A stretch of 64,000 nucleotides of DNA from Gemmatimonadota bacterium (GTDB taxonomy: Bacteria; Gemmatimonadota; Gemmatimonadetes; Gemmatimonadales; Gemmatimonadaceae). This document shows, one piece after another, positions 52,457 to 61,286 of the stretch (positions within the stretch are counted from its first letter, which is position 1; the number at the start of each line of letters is the position of its first letter). The position numbers were made by a program, and so were the translations under genes. The stretch is from positions 1-64,000 of the forward strand of contig JADJAD010000009.1 in the NCBI GenBank assembly GCA_016704465.1. The letters are read 5' to 3'. The notes beneath the pieces were generated by a model. It made no database searches. It had not been told where the DNA came from and saw only the letters and a program-made list of their open reading frames with translations.

Positions 52457-53511
52457 CGCGCGTGTACCATCCTCCGCACGACACACACCGTCCGGCCGAG
52501 CCGGCGTACCACGGCGCGTCGTTCGTCGCGCGGCTGCGCTCGCGCGGTCTACCCATCCTTGGCGCGATGGTCCTCGGCGGGGGATCGCTGCTCGCCCTTC
52601 GCCAGGCCGACGCTGCCTTCGGCCCTCCAGCCGTCGCGCCGCCGCCGCCGCCCGCACCGTTCGCGCGACTCGCGTCGAGCGCGATGGGACGCAGCCGCGG
52701 TGTGCAGATGCGCTTTGCGCTCCCCGGCGAGCGTGTGCAGTTCCCGATTGAACTGCGTGCCGCGCCCTCGTCTGTCTCCTTCGAGTGGATCCCGCTCGGC
52801 GAGATGATGCCGCTCGACACGGCGCGCATCGTCGCGGGAACGCTCAATGCGCCCGGACGTCCCGGCTTCTATCGCCTTGCGGTGGTGAACGCGGGAGGGC
52901 GCACGATCATCGACAGTCTCACGCTGGCGGTGATGGTCCCGTTCTCCGACAAGGTGGGCGGCGCGGTAAACGGGTACCAGATCGGCTACTACCAGGGCGA
53001 ACGCTGGGGGGCGGAGCGCGACCGGCCGCGTGGGTTCCTGGAGATCGCCGCGCTGCACGCCGACTTGCAGCTGTCGGCGCACATGCGGGTCGGGGACTTC
53101 ATCACGCACGACGAGCAGACCCGTTGGCCGCGCTATGCGGCGGTGGACACGCGCCTGCTGGACAAGCTCGAACTCATCTTCGACGAGATCGCCAGCTGGC
53201 ACGGCGGCAAGGCGCGCGCCAAGGTCGACGTGGACGTGCACTCCGGGTTTCGCACGCCGCTCTACAATCGACGTGTCCCTCGTGCGGCCGGGGACTCGCG
53301 CCACCAGTATGGTGACGCCGCCGACGTGGCGGTGGATGCGAATCGGGACGGCCGCGTCGACGCGCGCGACCTGCGACTCATCGAGCTGGCCGTCGAGATC
53401 GTGGAGAAGAAGTATCCCGACCTCGTCGGCGGCCTCGGCATCTACACGCAGGGCGCGTCCGCGTACGCACACGTCGACGCCCGGGGCAAGCGCGCCCGCT
53501 GGCGTAGCTGA
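52441..53511 (+). CDS. M15-type peptidase with calcium-binding-like loop (copy 2)
   Basis: 356-residue paralogue of the preceding gene. It has a membrane/leader segment (LPILGAMVLGGGSLLALRQA), an extra N-terminal beta region with a Pro-rich linker, then GYQIGYYQGERWGAERDRPR, FITHDEQTRWPRY, VDVHSGFRTPLYN and DSRHQYGDAADVAVDANRDG with zinc ligands, and YAHVDARGKRARW at the end. One Asp-rich loop (DANRDGRVDARD) follows the zinc motif, shorter than in copy 1. The ATG at 52441 overlaps the previous gene by 16 bases; the exact start is unsure. Tandem duplication explains the pair. Confidence 0.8.
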   Translation: MGAEVARVYHPPHDTHRPAEPAYHGASFVARLRSRGLPILGAMVLGGGSLLALRQADAAFGPPAVAPPPPPAPFARLASSAMGRSRGVQMRFALPGERVQFPIELRAAPSSVSFEWIPLGEMMPLDTARIVAGTLNAPGRPGFYRLAVVNAGGRTIIDSLTLAVMVPFSDKVGGAVNGYQIGYYQGERWGAERDRPRGFLEIAALHADLQLSAHMRVGDFITHDEQTRWPRYAAVDTRLLDKLELIFDEIASWHGGKARAKVDVDVHSGFRTPLYNRRVPRAAGDSRHQYGDAADVAVDANRDGRVDARDLRLIELAVEIVEKKYPDLVGGLGIYTQGASAYAHVDARGKRARWRS

Positions 53512-53603
53512 CGCATCGCCAGCGCCGCGCTGAAACCTGCGTCGGGAGCGCTGGCGTAGGACCCACTGCTCCTGGTCATCCTCGTCCCTCGCCCTCGCCC
53601 GCC

Positions 53604-54050
53604 ATGCCGCTCTCCCCGCACCTCCGCGAACGCATCCTGCGCCAGCTCGACACGCTGAGCGACGAGAAGGGATACGCGGTCCTCGATTACGTCGAGTTCG
53701 TCTCCACCCGGTACGGCGTCAAGGACGCCGCGTCGGCGGGCAGCCTCTTTTCGCGCTTCACCGACGGCATCGAGGACACGATGCGTGCGGGCAAGCTGTC
53801 GGCAACAGCCATCTCCCAGACGATGGGACTGCTGAATCAGGCCGTCGGTGTGCTCGGTGGCGTGGCGGCCGCGGGCAAGTCGGTCGCGAGCGACCTGGTC
53901 AACACGGCGAGCGATGTGGCAAAGTCGGTCTCCACACCGGCCGCGACGGGCGCGTCGACGCGCACGCCGCCGCCCTCGACGCCCGCAGCCGGTCCGACAC
54001 CGCCCGCCGTGCCGAGCGCCGAGGCGGGGGAGAACCCCTCGCCGTCGTGA
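53604..54050 (+). CDS. Small helical protein with Pro/Ala-rich tail, unknown function
   Basis: 148-residue protein. The first 35 residues (LRERILRQLDTLSDEKGYAV, LDYVEFVSTRYG) form a helical module that resembles the N-terminus of DUF2281-like proteins. Two amphipathic helices follow (AISQTMGLLNQAVGVLGGVA and KSVASDLVNTASDVAKSVS), then a disordered tail rich in Pro, Ala and Thr. No signal peptide. It could bind membranes or a partner through the amphipathic helices. The function is unknown, and the gene stands alone between the M15 pair and guaB. Confidence 0.65.
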   Translation: MPLSPHLRERILRQLDTLSDEKGYAVLDYVEFVSTRYGVKDAASAGSLFSRFTDGIEDTMRAGKLSATAISQTMGLLNQAVGVLGGVAAAGKSVASDLVNTASDVAKSVSTPAATGASTRTPPPSTPAAGPTPPAVPSAEAGENPSPS

Positions 54051-54163
54051 CGCGATCGACCGGCCCTTGCGCGCGCCGGTCGACGATGCCGCGTGACGGA
54101 CGCTGGCGAGTCGCGGGGCGTGCCATGGCTTGATGTCGACTCCCGGCTGGTCTAGCTTCCGCT

Positions 54164-55714
54164 ATGGCGACAACAACTCGATCTTCTGACGCGCCCGCTG
54201 CTCCGAGCACCACGGAGGGCGGGCCTTTGCGTGCCGGCAGCAACGGCAGCGCGCCGGCAGTGCGCATCCGGCAGGACATGGCGCTCACGTTCGACGACGT
54301 GCTGCTCGCGCCGCGGCACTCCCTCGTTCATCCCAAGAACGTCGACACCACCACGTGGTTCACGCGTGGAATCCCGCTCAATGTCCCGCTCGTGTCGGCG
54401 GCGATGGATACCGTCACCGAGAGCGAGATGGCGATTGCCATGGCGCGCGCGGGCGGGATCGGCGTGATCCACAAGAACATGTCGATCGACCGGCAGGCGG
54501 CCGAGGTCGATCGCGTCAAGCGCTCCGAGAGCGGGATGATCCTGAATCCCATCACCTTGTCGCCCGATGCCCTGTTGCGCGAGGCGGTCTCGCTGATGAG
54601 CCGGTTCAAGATCAGCGGCGTGCCGATCATCGACGGTGCGGGACGGCTGGTGGGAATCATCACGAACCGCGACCTGCAGTTCGAGCGCAACGTGCAGCGG
54701 CCGATCCACGAGGTGATGACCGCAACCGGGCTGGTCACGGCGCCGCTGGGAACCACGCTGGACGACGCCGAGCGTATCCTGGCTGAGCACCGCATCGAGA
54801 AGCTCCCGGTCATCGACGAGCAGGGGACGCTCAAGGGCCTGATCACGATCAAGGACATCCACAAGCGCCGGCAGTTCCCCAACGCCAACAAGGACCAGCA
54901 CGGCCGGCTTCGGTGTGCCGCGGCCCTTGGGGCTGGGGCCGACGTGACCGACCGGGCCAAGGCACTGGTCGACGCCGGGGTGGACGTGCTCATAATCGAC
55001 ACGGCGCACGGGCACAGCGACGACGTGTTGAAGGCGACGGTGCGCGTGCGCGAGGCCTTTCCGCAGGTTCAGCTGGTGGCCGGGAACATTGCATCGCGCG
55101 AAGGGGCTGCGGCGCTGGCCGAACGCGGGGTCGACGCCATCAAGGTGGGCGTGGGGCCGGGGTCCATTTGCACCACGCGCGTGGTCACGGGGGTCGGGGT
55201 CCCGCAGCTCACCGCGGTCATGGACGCCGTGGAGGGAGCGAACGGGCTCCCGATCATCGCCGATGGCGGCGTGAAGTACTCGGGCGACATCGTCAAGGCG
55301 CTGGCCGCCGGCGCGTCGAGCGTGATGATGGGCTCGATGCTGGCCGGGACTGAGGAGAGCCCGGGCGAGTCGTTCCTGCTCGAGGGACGTCGCTTCAAGA
55401 TGATCCGCGGCATGGGCTCGCTGTCGGCCATGCAGGACGGCAGCGCCGACCGCTACTTCCAGGAGGGAGAGCTGTCGCCGAAGAAGCTCGTCCCGGAGGG
55501 GATCGAGGGGCGGGTCCCGTACAAGGGTCCGGTGAGCGACGTGCTCTTCCAGATGGTCGGGGGGCTGCGCAGCGGGATGGGGTACGTGGGGTGCGGCGAC
55601 ATCCCGAAGCTGCGGACGGAGTCGCACTTTGTGCGCATCACTGCCGCCGGGCTCCGCGAGTCGCACCCGCACGACGTGACGATCACCCGCGAGGCGCCTA
55701 ACTACTCGGTGTAA
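54164..55714 (+). CDS. guaB: Inosine-5'-monophosphate dehydrogenase
   Basis: 516-residue IMPDH, the first committed step of GMP synthesis (IMP to XMP with NAD+). A low-complexity N-terminal extension of about 30 residues precedes ALTFDDVLLAPRHSLVHPKN. Two CBS domains occupy roughly residues 120-235 (FKISGVPIIDGAGRLVGIIT and EKLPVIDEQGTLKGLITIKD) and bind regulatory nucleotides. The catalytic loop is GVGPGSICTTRVVTGVGVPQ with Cys336. The later PIIADGGVKYSGDIVKALAA, MGSMLAGTEESPGE and the flap RFKMIRGMGSLSAM are complete. A strong hairpin terminator follows. Confidence 0.97.
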   Translation: MATTTRSSDAPAAPSTTEGGPLRAGSNGSAPAVRIRQDMALTFDDVLLAPRHSLVHPKNVDTTTWFTRGIPLNVPLVSAAMDTVTESEMAIAMARAGGIGVIHKNMSIDRQAAEVDRVKRSESGMILNPITLSPDALLREAVSLMSRFKISGVPIIDGAGRLVGIITNRDLQFERNVQRPIHEVMTATGLVTAPLGTTLDDAERILAEHRIEKLPVIDEQGTLKGLITIKDIHKRRQFPNANKDQHGRLRCAAALGAGADVTDRAKALVDAGVDVLIIDTAHGHSDDVLKATVRVREAFPQVQLVAGNIASREGAAALAERGVDAIKVGVGPGSICTTRVVTGVGVPQLTAVMDAVEGANGLPIIADGGVKYSGDIVKALAAGASSVMMGSMLAGTEESPGESFLLEGRRFKMIRGMGSLSAMQDGSADRYFQEGELSPKKLVPEGIEGRVPYKGPVSDVLFQMVGGLRSGMGYVGCGDIPKLRTESHFVRITAAGLRESHPHDVTITREAPNYSV

Positions 55715-55746
55715 GCGCGCCGGGTTGTGAGCAGGGCGGAGGTCGT

Positions 55747-55776
55747 GACCGGCCCATCCCTCGGGATGGGCCGGTC
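55747..55776 (+). terminator. Strong hairpin after guaB
   Basis: Perfect 13-bp stem (GACCGGCCCATCC at 55747-55759 with its complement at 55764-55776) and a four-base CTCG loop, 33 bases after the guaB stop. It is followed by GCGTTTCG rather than a long T-run. The best-formed terminator-like structure in the window. Confidence 0.8.
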
Positions 55777-55947
55777 GCGTTTCGACGCTTGTTCGGCCGG
55801 GCGCCGAGCGGCCAGTGCGTCGATTTCCTTGACAACCTCGTTGCCCGCCTCTCACTTTGCCCGCGCTTCACCGGTGACACGCCATGCTGGGCGATCGTGG
55901 CGGCGATCGCCCTTTTCTCGTTCTTCCTTCGGACGGAGACTCCCACG

Positions 55948-57423
55948 ATGGGGTTGTTTTCCAAGAAAAGCCTCGAACTGCTGATGCGAGAGGCCGACGG
56001 CACCGACGGCGAGCCGACACTGAAGCGGACGCTTGGCGCCCTGAACCTGACCCTGCTCGGCATCGGCGCGATCATCGGTGCGGGGATCTTCGTGCTCACC
56101 GGGACGGCGGCGGCCCAATATGCAGGGCCGGCCATCGTGCTCTCCTTCGTGCTGGCCGGCACGGGGTGTCTGTTCGCGGGCCTGTGCTACGCCGAGTTCG
56201 CGTCGATGATCCCGATCGCCGGCAGTGCCTACACCTACGGCTATGCGACGTTAGGCGAACTGGTCGCGTGGATCATCGGGTGGGACCTGATCCTCGAGTA
56301 TCTCTTCGCGGCGTCGACCGTGTCGGTGGGATGGTCGGGCTACTTCACGTCGTTCCTGCGCGACTACACGGGGCTCAACCTGCCCGCCGCGCTGACGAAC
56401 GCGCCGTTCTCCGTCGAGGGAACGCACACGCTCGTGGCGAGCGGGGCGATCATCAACCTCCCGGCCATGTTCCTCGTGGCCATTCTCACCACGCTGCTGG
56501 TGGTGGGCATCCAGGAGTCGGCGCGGATCAACAACATCATCGTCTTCGTGAAGGTCACGATCGTCTTCCTGGTGATCGGGTTCGGCTTCATGTACGTGCG
56601 CCCGGAAAATTGGCAGCCGTTCATTCCGCCTAACCAAGGCGAGTTCGGCCAGTTCGGACTCAGCGGCGTGGTGCGCGCGGCGGGGGTGATCTTCTTCGCC
56701 TATATCGGGTTCGACGCCGTGTCCACGGCGGCGCAGGAGGCCAAGAACCCGCAGCGCGACCTCCCCATCGGGATCCTGGCGTCGCTGACCATCTGCACCA
56801 TCCTGTACATCCTGATGGCGCGCGTCATGACGGGCGTCGCCCACTTCTCGGAACTCAACGTCCCCGACCCGGTCTACGTGGCCATCGCCAAGGCGGGGCC
56901 CGGCCTCGAGTGGCTCAAGCCGCTGATCGGGATCGGCGCCATCGCCGGACTGGCGTCGGTCGTCCTGGTCATGCTGCTGGGCCAGCCGCGCATCTTCTAC
57001 GCCATGGCACGGGACGGACTGCTGCCGGCCGTCTTCGGCCGGGTGCATCCGAAATACAACACCCCCCACATCTCGACCATCATCACCGGTGGTTTCGCGA
57101 TGGTCGTCGCCGGGCTCTTCCCGATCGGCCTGCTCGGTGAACTGGTCTCGATCGGCACCCTCCTGGCGTTCGTCATCGTCAGCGCCGGGGTCCTGGTGCT
57201 GCGCTACCAGCAGCCGAACCTGCATCGCCCATTCCGCACACCGCTGGTGCCGCTCGTTCCCATCCTGTCGATCCTGATCTGCGGGTACATGATGTACGGG
57301 TTGCCGCCCGATACCTGGTTCCGCCTGCTGATCTGGCTGGCCCTCGGACTGGCGATCTATTTCCTCTACGGTCGGCGTCACTCGAAGGTGCAAGCGGCGG
57401 AGCGGGCTGGTACGATCTACTAG
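55948..57423 (+). CDS. APC-family amino acid permease
   Basis: 491-residue secondary transporter with about twelve to fourteen membrane segments. The ATG at 55948, with GGAG upstream, gives GLFSKKSLELLMREADG. The first helices carry LGALNLTLLGIGAIIGAGIF and VLTGTAAAQYAGPAIVLSFV, the amino acid/cationic transporter pattern (GIGAIIGAGIF), followed by SMIPIAGSAYTYGYATLGEL, VIFFAYIGFDAVSTAAQEAK and NPQRDLPIGILASLTIC, as in the CAT/YhdG-like branch. It probably imports a basic or branched amino acid; the substrate cannot be fixed. A terminator-like hairpin follows. Confidence 0.93.
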   Translation: MGLFSKKSLELLMREADGTDGEPTLKRTLGALNLTLLGIGAIIGAGIFVLTGTAAAQYAGPAIVLSFVLAGTGCLFAGLCYAEFASMIPIAGSAYTYGYATLGELVAWIIGWDLILEYLFAASTVSVGWSGYFTSFLRDYTGLNLPAALTNAPFSVEGTHTLVASGAIINLPAMFLVAILTTLLVVGIQESARINNIIVFVKVTIVFLVIGFGFMYVRPENWQPFIPPNQGEFGQFGLSGVVRAAGVIFFAYIGFDAVSTAAQEAKNPQRDLPIGILASLTICTILYILMARVMTGVAHFSELNVPDPVYVAIAKAGPGLEWLKPLIGIGAIAGLASVVLVMLLGQPRIFYAMARDGLLPAVFGRVHPKYNTPHISTIITGGFAMVVAGLFPIGLLGELVSIGTLLAFVIVSAGVLVLRYQQPNLHRPFRTPLVPLVPILSILICGYMMYGLPPDTWFRLLIWLALGLAIYFLYGRRHSKVQAAERAGTIY

Positions 57424-57560
57424 CGGCTGGTGCGCGAATCGTCGGCGGCTTCCGGGCGGCACCGCGCGCGCCGCCGCGCCGGCGACTCTCGGTGGGTCGG
57501 CCCGTCGCGACCGTTCCACGCGGTGGGACCGTTCGGGGCGGGAAGGTATTAGGTTATTAG

Positions 57561-57584
57561 GCGGCGCTCCGGACGGGGCGCCGC
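57561..57584 (+). terminator. Hairpin between the permease and nrnA
   Basis: 10-bp stem containing one T-G pair (GCGGCGCTCC at 57561-57570; GGGGCGCCGC at 57575-57584), loop GGAC, followed by TTTCGC. It would end transcription of the permease just upstream of the nrnA start. Confidence 0.7.
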
Positions 57585-57605
57585 TTTCGCTTGTCCCTGA
57601 GATTC

Positions 57606-58658
57606 GTGCCACTGACCGGACTGCTCGCGGTTCCCGCCCAACGTCGCGACGCCATCGCACGCATCGTCGAGACGCTCAAGACCACGCCCGTGGTGGCGCT
57701 CACGACACATATCAACGCCGATGGCGATGCGGCGGGCTCCGTCTCGGCGCTCGCGCGCCTGTTGCCGCAGCTCGGCGTCGAGGCGCGCATCGTGAATCCG
57801 ACGCCGTGGCCGTCGATCTTCAATTACCTGCTGGGGCCGGACATCAATGACCGGACCCTCAAGGGCCCCTCGGCGCTCAAGGGCGTCGATGCGATCATTG
57901 CGCTCGACGTGAGTGACATGAAGCGACTCGGGTCACTGGCCGACACGGTGCGGGCCATGAAGGTGCCGCGCATCGTCATCGACCACCACGTGCCCACCGA
58001 CGAACCGGCGGGCGAGATCGTGCTCGACGACACGGACGCCTGCGCCACGGCCGAACTGTTGTTCGACTTTGCGGTGTCGCTCGACCTCGAGATCACGCCG
58101 GCGATCGCCGAGGCATTGTACACGGCGATCCTGACGGATACTGGCGGCTTTCGCTACTCGAACACCTCGCCGCGCTGTCACGCGATCGCGGCGACGCTCC
58201 TCGCTACCGGAGTCGATCCCGAAGAGGTGTTCCGCCGGATCTACGCCTCGGTCTCGCCCGGCCGCCTGTTCCTGCTGCGCGACTCGCTCCACTCGCTGGG
58301 GCACGACCCTGCGCACGGCATCTCGTGGATCTGCGTGACCGCCGACGCCCTCGAGCGTTACGACGTGAGCCCGGAGGACCTGGACGGGATCGTCGAGCAT
58401 CCGCGATCGATCGCCGGGACGCGCATGGCGCTGTTCTTCCGTGATCTCGGCTACGGCAAGGTGAAGGTCTCCTTCCGCAGCACGGGCGATGTGGACGTGA
58501 ACCGTTTCGCCCGCGACTTCGGCGGCGGTGGACACGCCAAGGCGTCGGGGGCATTGATTACCGGTACGCTCGACGTGGTACGCGATCGCGTCGTCGGTGC
58601 GGCACGGGCTTACGTCGGCGAAGTCGCCGTTGCGCCGGCCGTTGCACCGGCCGTCTGA
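57606..58658 (+). CDS. nrnA: DHH-family oligoribonuclease/pAp-phosphatase (NrnA-like)
   Basis: 350-residue phosphoesterase degrading nano-RNAs and probably 3'-phosphoadenosine 5'-phosphate. The DHH domain shows ALTTHINADGDAAGSVSALA, then VDAIIALDVSDMKRL and RIVIDHHVPTDEPAGEIVLD (the D-H-H motif), then ALYTAILTDTGGFRYSNTSP. The C-terminal DHHA1 domain ends in NRFARDFGGGGHAKASGALI with the substrate-binding G-G-G-H. The GTG at 57606 is preferred; TTG at 57591 adds five residues. A 14-bp tandem repeat begins in its last codons. Confidence 0.93.
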   Translation: MPLTGLLAVPAQRRDAIARIVETLKTTPVVALTTHINADGDAAGSVSALARLLPQLGVEARIVNPTPWPSIFNYLLGPDINDRTLKGPSALKGVDAIIALDVSDMKRLGSLADTVRAMKVPRIVIDHHVPTDEPAGEIVLDDTDACATAELLFDFAVSLDLEITPAIAEALYTAILTDTGGFRYSNTSPRCHAIAATLLATGVDPEEVFRRIYASVSPGRLFLLRDSLHSLGHDPAHGISWICVTADALERYDVSPEDLDGIVEHPRSIAGTRMALFFRDLGYGKVKVSFRSTGDVDVNRFARDFGGGGHAKASGALITGTLDVVRDRVVGAARAYVGEVAVAPAVAPAV

Positions 58659-58716
58659 CATCGGCCGACTGACTTCGACCGACTGACTTCGGCCGTCTGA
58701 CGTCGACCGACGCTCA
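58647..58716 (+). repeat. 14-bp tandem repeat, five imperfect units
   Basis: Units of 14 bases (consensus TCGGCCGACTGACT) start in the last codons of nrnA and run through the gap towards the mrp gene: 58647-58660, 58661-58674, 58675-58688, 58689-58702, 58703-58716. The stop codon TGA lies in the first unit; each of units 1-4 contains CTGAC. Function unknown; a protein-binding array or simple expansion are both possible. Confidence 0.85.
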
Positions 58717-58753
58717 GGGGACCCTGCGGACAACCCTTTCTTCTGCCCGACAT

Positions 58754-59923
58754 ATGGCTACTACGCTCCAGGAACGCATTGGCGTCGCGCTTTCGGCCGT
58801 GCGCAATCCGCGCACCGGCGACGATGTCCTCACCAGCCAGGCCGTGCGTGACATCGGGACGACGCTCGACGGCAAGGTGCACCTGACGGTGGTGCTCGCC
58901 GCCGAGGATGACGCCACGCTGGTGCGTGACGTGCGGCAGGTGGTGGAAGCGGTGGAGGGGGTGACGTCGGTGCAGGTGGCGGTGCGCGATCCATCGGAGT
59001 TCGCGCGCGGCGCGTCCGCCCCGGCCGGGGCGGGCCCGGGCGCTGGTGCGGCGCGTGGCGAGTCGCGTGGCGCCAAGCCCGCGCCTGGCGGCACGCGGGC
59101 CCTGCCGGTGATTGACGAGCGACCGGCCGCGCCGCGCCCGAGTGCGCCGCAGCCGGTGCTGTATCCCAAGCTGGGGCGCATCATCGCCGTCTCGTCGGGC
59201 AAGGGCGGGGTCGGCAAGAGCACGGTCGCGGTGAACCTGGCCGTGGCGCTGGCCCAGCGCGGGCTGCGCGTCGGCTTGATGGACGCCGACATTTACGGCC
59301 CCAACGTGCCGCGCATGATGGGGGTGAACGAGCCGCCGCGCGTGATCGACGAGAAGATCATCCCGCTCGAGGCGCACGGCGTGAAGATCATCTCGTTAGG
59401 CTTCCTGATCGAGCGTGACCAGCCGGCGATCTGGCGCGGACCGATCGTCATGAAGATCACCACGCAGTTCCTGCGCGACGTGGAGTGGGGGCAGCTCGAC
59501 TTCTTCATCGTCGACATGCCGCCCGGGACGGGCGATGCCCAGCTGTCGCTGGTGCAGGCGACGCAGGTGACCGGGGCGGTGATCGTCACGACGCCGCAGG
59601 AGGTGGCCATCGGCGATGCGCTGCGCGGGGTGAAGATGTTCCAGCGCACCGGGGTCCCGGTGCTCGGCGTGGTGGAGAACATGTCGTGGTTCGAGTGTCC
59701 GCACTGCGGCAAGCCGTCGGCGCTGTTCGGGTCGGGCGGGGGGCAGAAGCTCGCCGACGAGTGCGGCCTGCCGCTGCTGGCGCAGATCCCGCTGTATCCG
59801 CGGGTGATGGAAGGGGGCGACACGGGGCGGCCCGTGGTCGCGACGGACGCGGAGAGCCCGGCCGCGAAGGCGCTGTTCGCCCTGGCCGACCGCCTCGCTG
59901 CATCGTTAGGCGCGGTGGCATGA
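58754..59923 (+). CDS. Mrp/ApbC-family Fe-S cluster carrier ATPase
   Basis: 389-residue P-loop scaffold that binds and delivers 4Fe-4S clusters. An N-terminal MIP18/DUF59-like domain (residues 1-75: LSAVRNPRTGDDVLTSQAVR, then VHLTVVLAAEDDATLVRDVR) is joined by a long Ala/Gly/Pro linker to the ATPase: Walker A IIAVSSGKGGVGKSTVAVNL, DADIYGPNVPRMMGV, FIVDMPPGTGDAQLSLVQAT. The cluster-binding C-x-x-C is in SWFECPHCGKPSALFG. The full layout is complete. Its TGA overlaps the MATE gene start (ATGA at 59920). Confidence 0.94.
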   Translation: MATTLQERIGVALSAVRNPRTGDDVLTSQAVRDIGTTLDGKVHLTVVLAAEDDATLVRDVRQVVEAVEGVTSVQVAVRDPSEFARGASAPAGAGPGAGAARGESRGAKPAPGGTRALPVIDERPAAPRPSAPQPVLYPKLGRIIAVSSGKGGVGKSTVAVNLAVALAQRGLRVGLMDADIYGPNVPRMMGVNEPPRVIDEKIIPLEAHGVKIISLGFLIERDQPAIWRGPIVMKITTQFLRDVEWGQLDFFIVDMPPGTGDAQLSLVQATQVTGAVIVTTPQEVAIGDALRGVKMFQRTGVPVLGVVENMSWFECPHCGKPSALFGSGGGQKLADECGLPLLAQIPLYPRVMEGGDTGRPVVATDAESPAAKALFALADRLAASLGAVA

Positions 59924-61286
59924 CCGTCGTGGTGGGGGCGCTGATCGACGACGCGCTCCCACGGGTCATTCGGCGCGTCGCCCTGCCGGCGGTGGTGTCG
60001 AACCTGCTCATGACGCTGTTCACGACCCTCGATGCCTACTGGGTCGGCACGCGCATCGGCCCCGAGGGGCTGGCCGCGGTGTCCACCGCGATGTTCTGGG
60101 TCTGGCTGGTCGTGGCGCTCGCCGAGGGGCTGGCGCTCGGACTCACGGCGCTGGCGGCGCGACGTCACGGGGAAGGGAATCCGCGCGAAGCCGCACGCGT
60201 GGCCGGCGGTTCGCTCATCTTCGCGCTCGCGCTGGGTGTGGTGGTGGGCATTGCCGGGGCTGCCGGCGTCGACCTGCTCTTCGCCTTCATGCAGACGCCG
60301 CCGGAGGTGACGGCGCTGGCGCGCGACTACCTGCGCATGTACCTCGTCGGCCTGCCGTTCATCTAAGGCTACTTCTGCGTCGACGCGATATTCCGGGCGT
60401 CGGGCGACACGCGCACGCCGCTCGTGCTCCTGTCGGGATCGGTCGCCTGCACGCTCGTGCTGGATCCGGTCCTGATCCTCGGGTTGTGGGGGCGCCGCCA
60501 CTCGGGATCGAGGGGGCGGCGGTGGCGCTGCTGGCCACGCGCGGATCGACGTTCGCCGTCGGGTTGTGGCTGCTACGCCGGCGCGAGATGGTGCGCCTCG
60601 AGGGACCGCACGGCTCGCGACGCCTGGCGCGGGTGATGGTGACGGTCGTCTCGGTTGCGCGCCCTGTGCTGCGCATCGGCCTGCCGACGGCGGTCACGGG
60701 GATGGTCTTCTCGTTCATCTATGTCGCGCTCACCCGCACCACCACGCGCTTCGGCACGCCGGCCCTTGCGGCGCTTGGCCTCGGGCACCGCATCGAGAGT
60801 TGGCTGTACATGATCGGCGTCGGCTTCGGCGCGGCGGCGGCGGCGGTGGTGGGGCAGAACCTGGGGGCGCGGCAGGTCGACCGTGCGGCGCGCGCCGGGT
60901 GGATCACTGTGGGGTTCGCGATGATTCCGGCCGGCGTCATGGCCGTGGCGTCGCTGGCCATCCCCGAGACGCTGGCCCACTTCTTCACGGATGATCCGAC
61001 GGTGGTCGCCGAGACGGCGATGTACCTGCGCATCAACGCGATTGCGCAGCTGCTGCTGCCGGCCGAGATCGTGCTCGAGGGTGCACTCGGCGGCGCTGGG
61101 GACACCGTGCCGCCCATGATCACCTCCACCGCGCTGACCGCGCTTCGCATCCCCCTGGCGGCTTGGTGGGCGACCCTCTGGGGGCCGATGGGGATCTGGT
61201 GGGCCATCGCCGTCACCTCGGCCGGGCGCGGGCTCGCGATGATGTACCTCTGGCGCAGCGGGCGCTGGAAGCGGCAGACTGTGTGA
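59920..61286 (+). pseudogene. MATE-family efflux transporter, interrupted
   Basis: About 455 codons of a multidrug and toxin extrusion protein exporting cationic compounds with H+ or Na+. The first part (59920-60363) has IRRVALPAVVSNLLMTLFTT and LDAYWVGTRIGPEGLAAVST, then YLRMYLVGLPFI. A TAA at 60364-60366 is in frame, directly followed by GYFCVDAIFRASGDTRTPLV, the usual continuation. A frame change near 60485 (run of G, GGGGGC) is then needed to reach GIEGAAVALLATRGSTFAVG and the C-terminal half, which is intact to 61286. Two lesions imply loss of function or sequencing errors. Confidence 0.85.

Noticed and set aside
60364..60366. TAA in the MATE gene as recoding
   Set aside because: TAA recoding is not known in such bacteria and a frameshift follows; a lesion or sequencing error is simpler.
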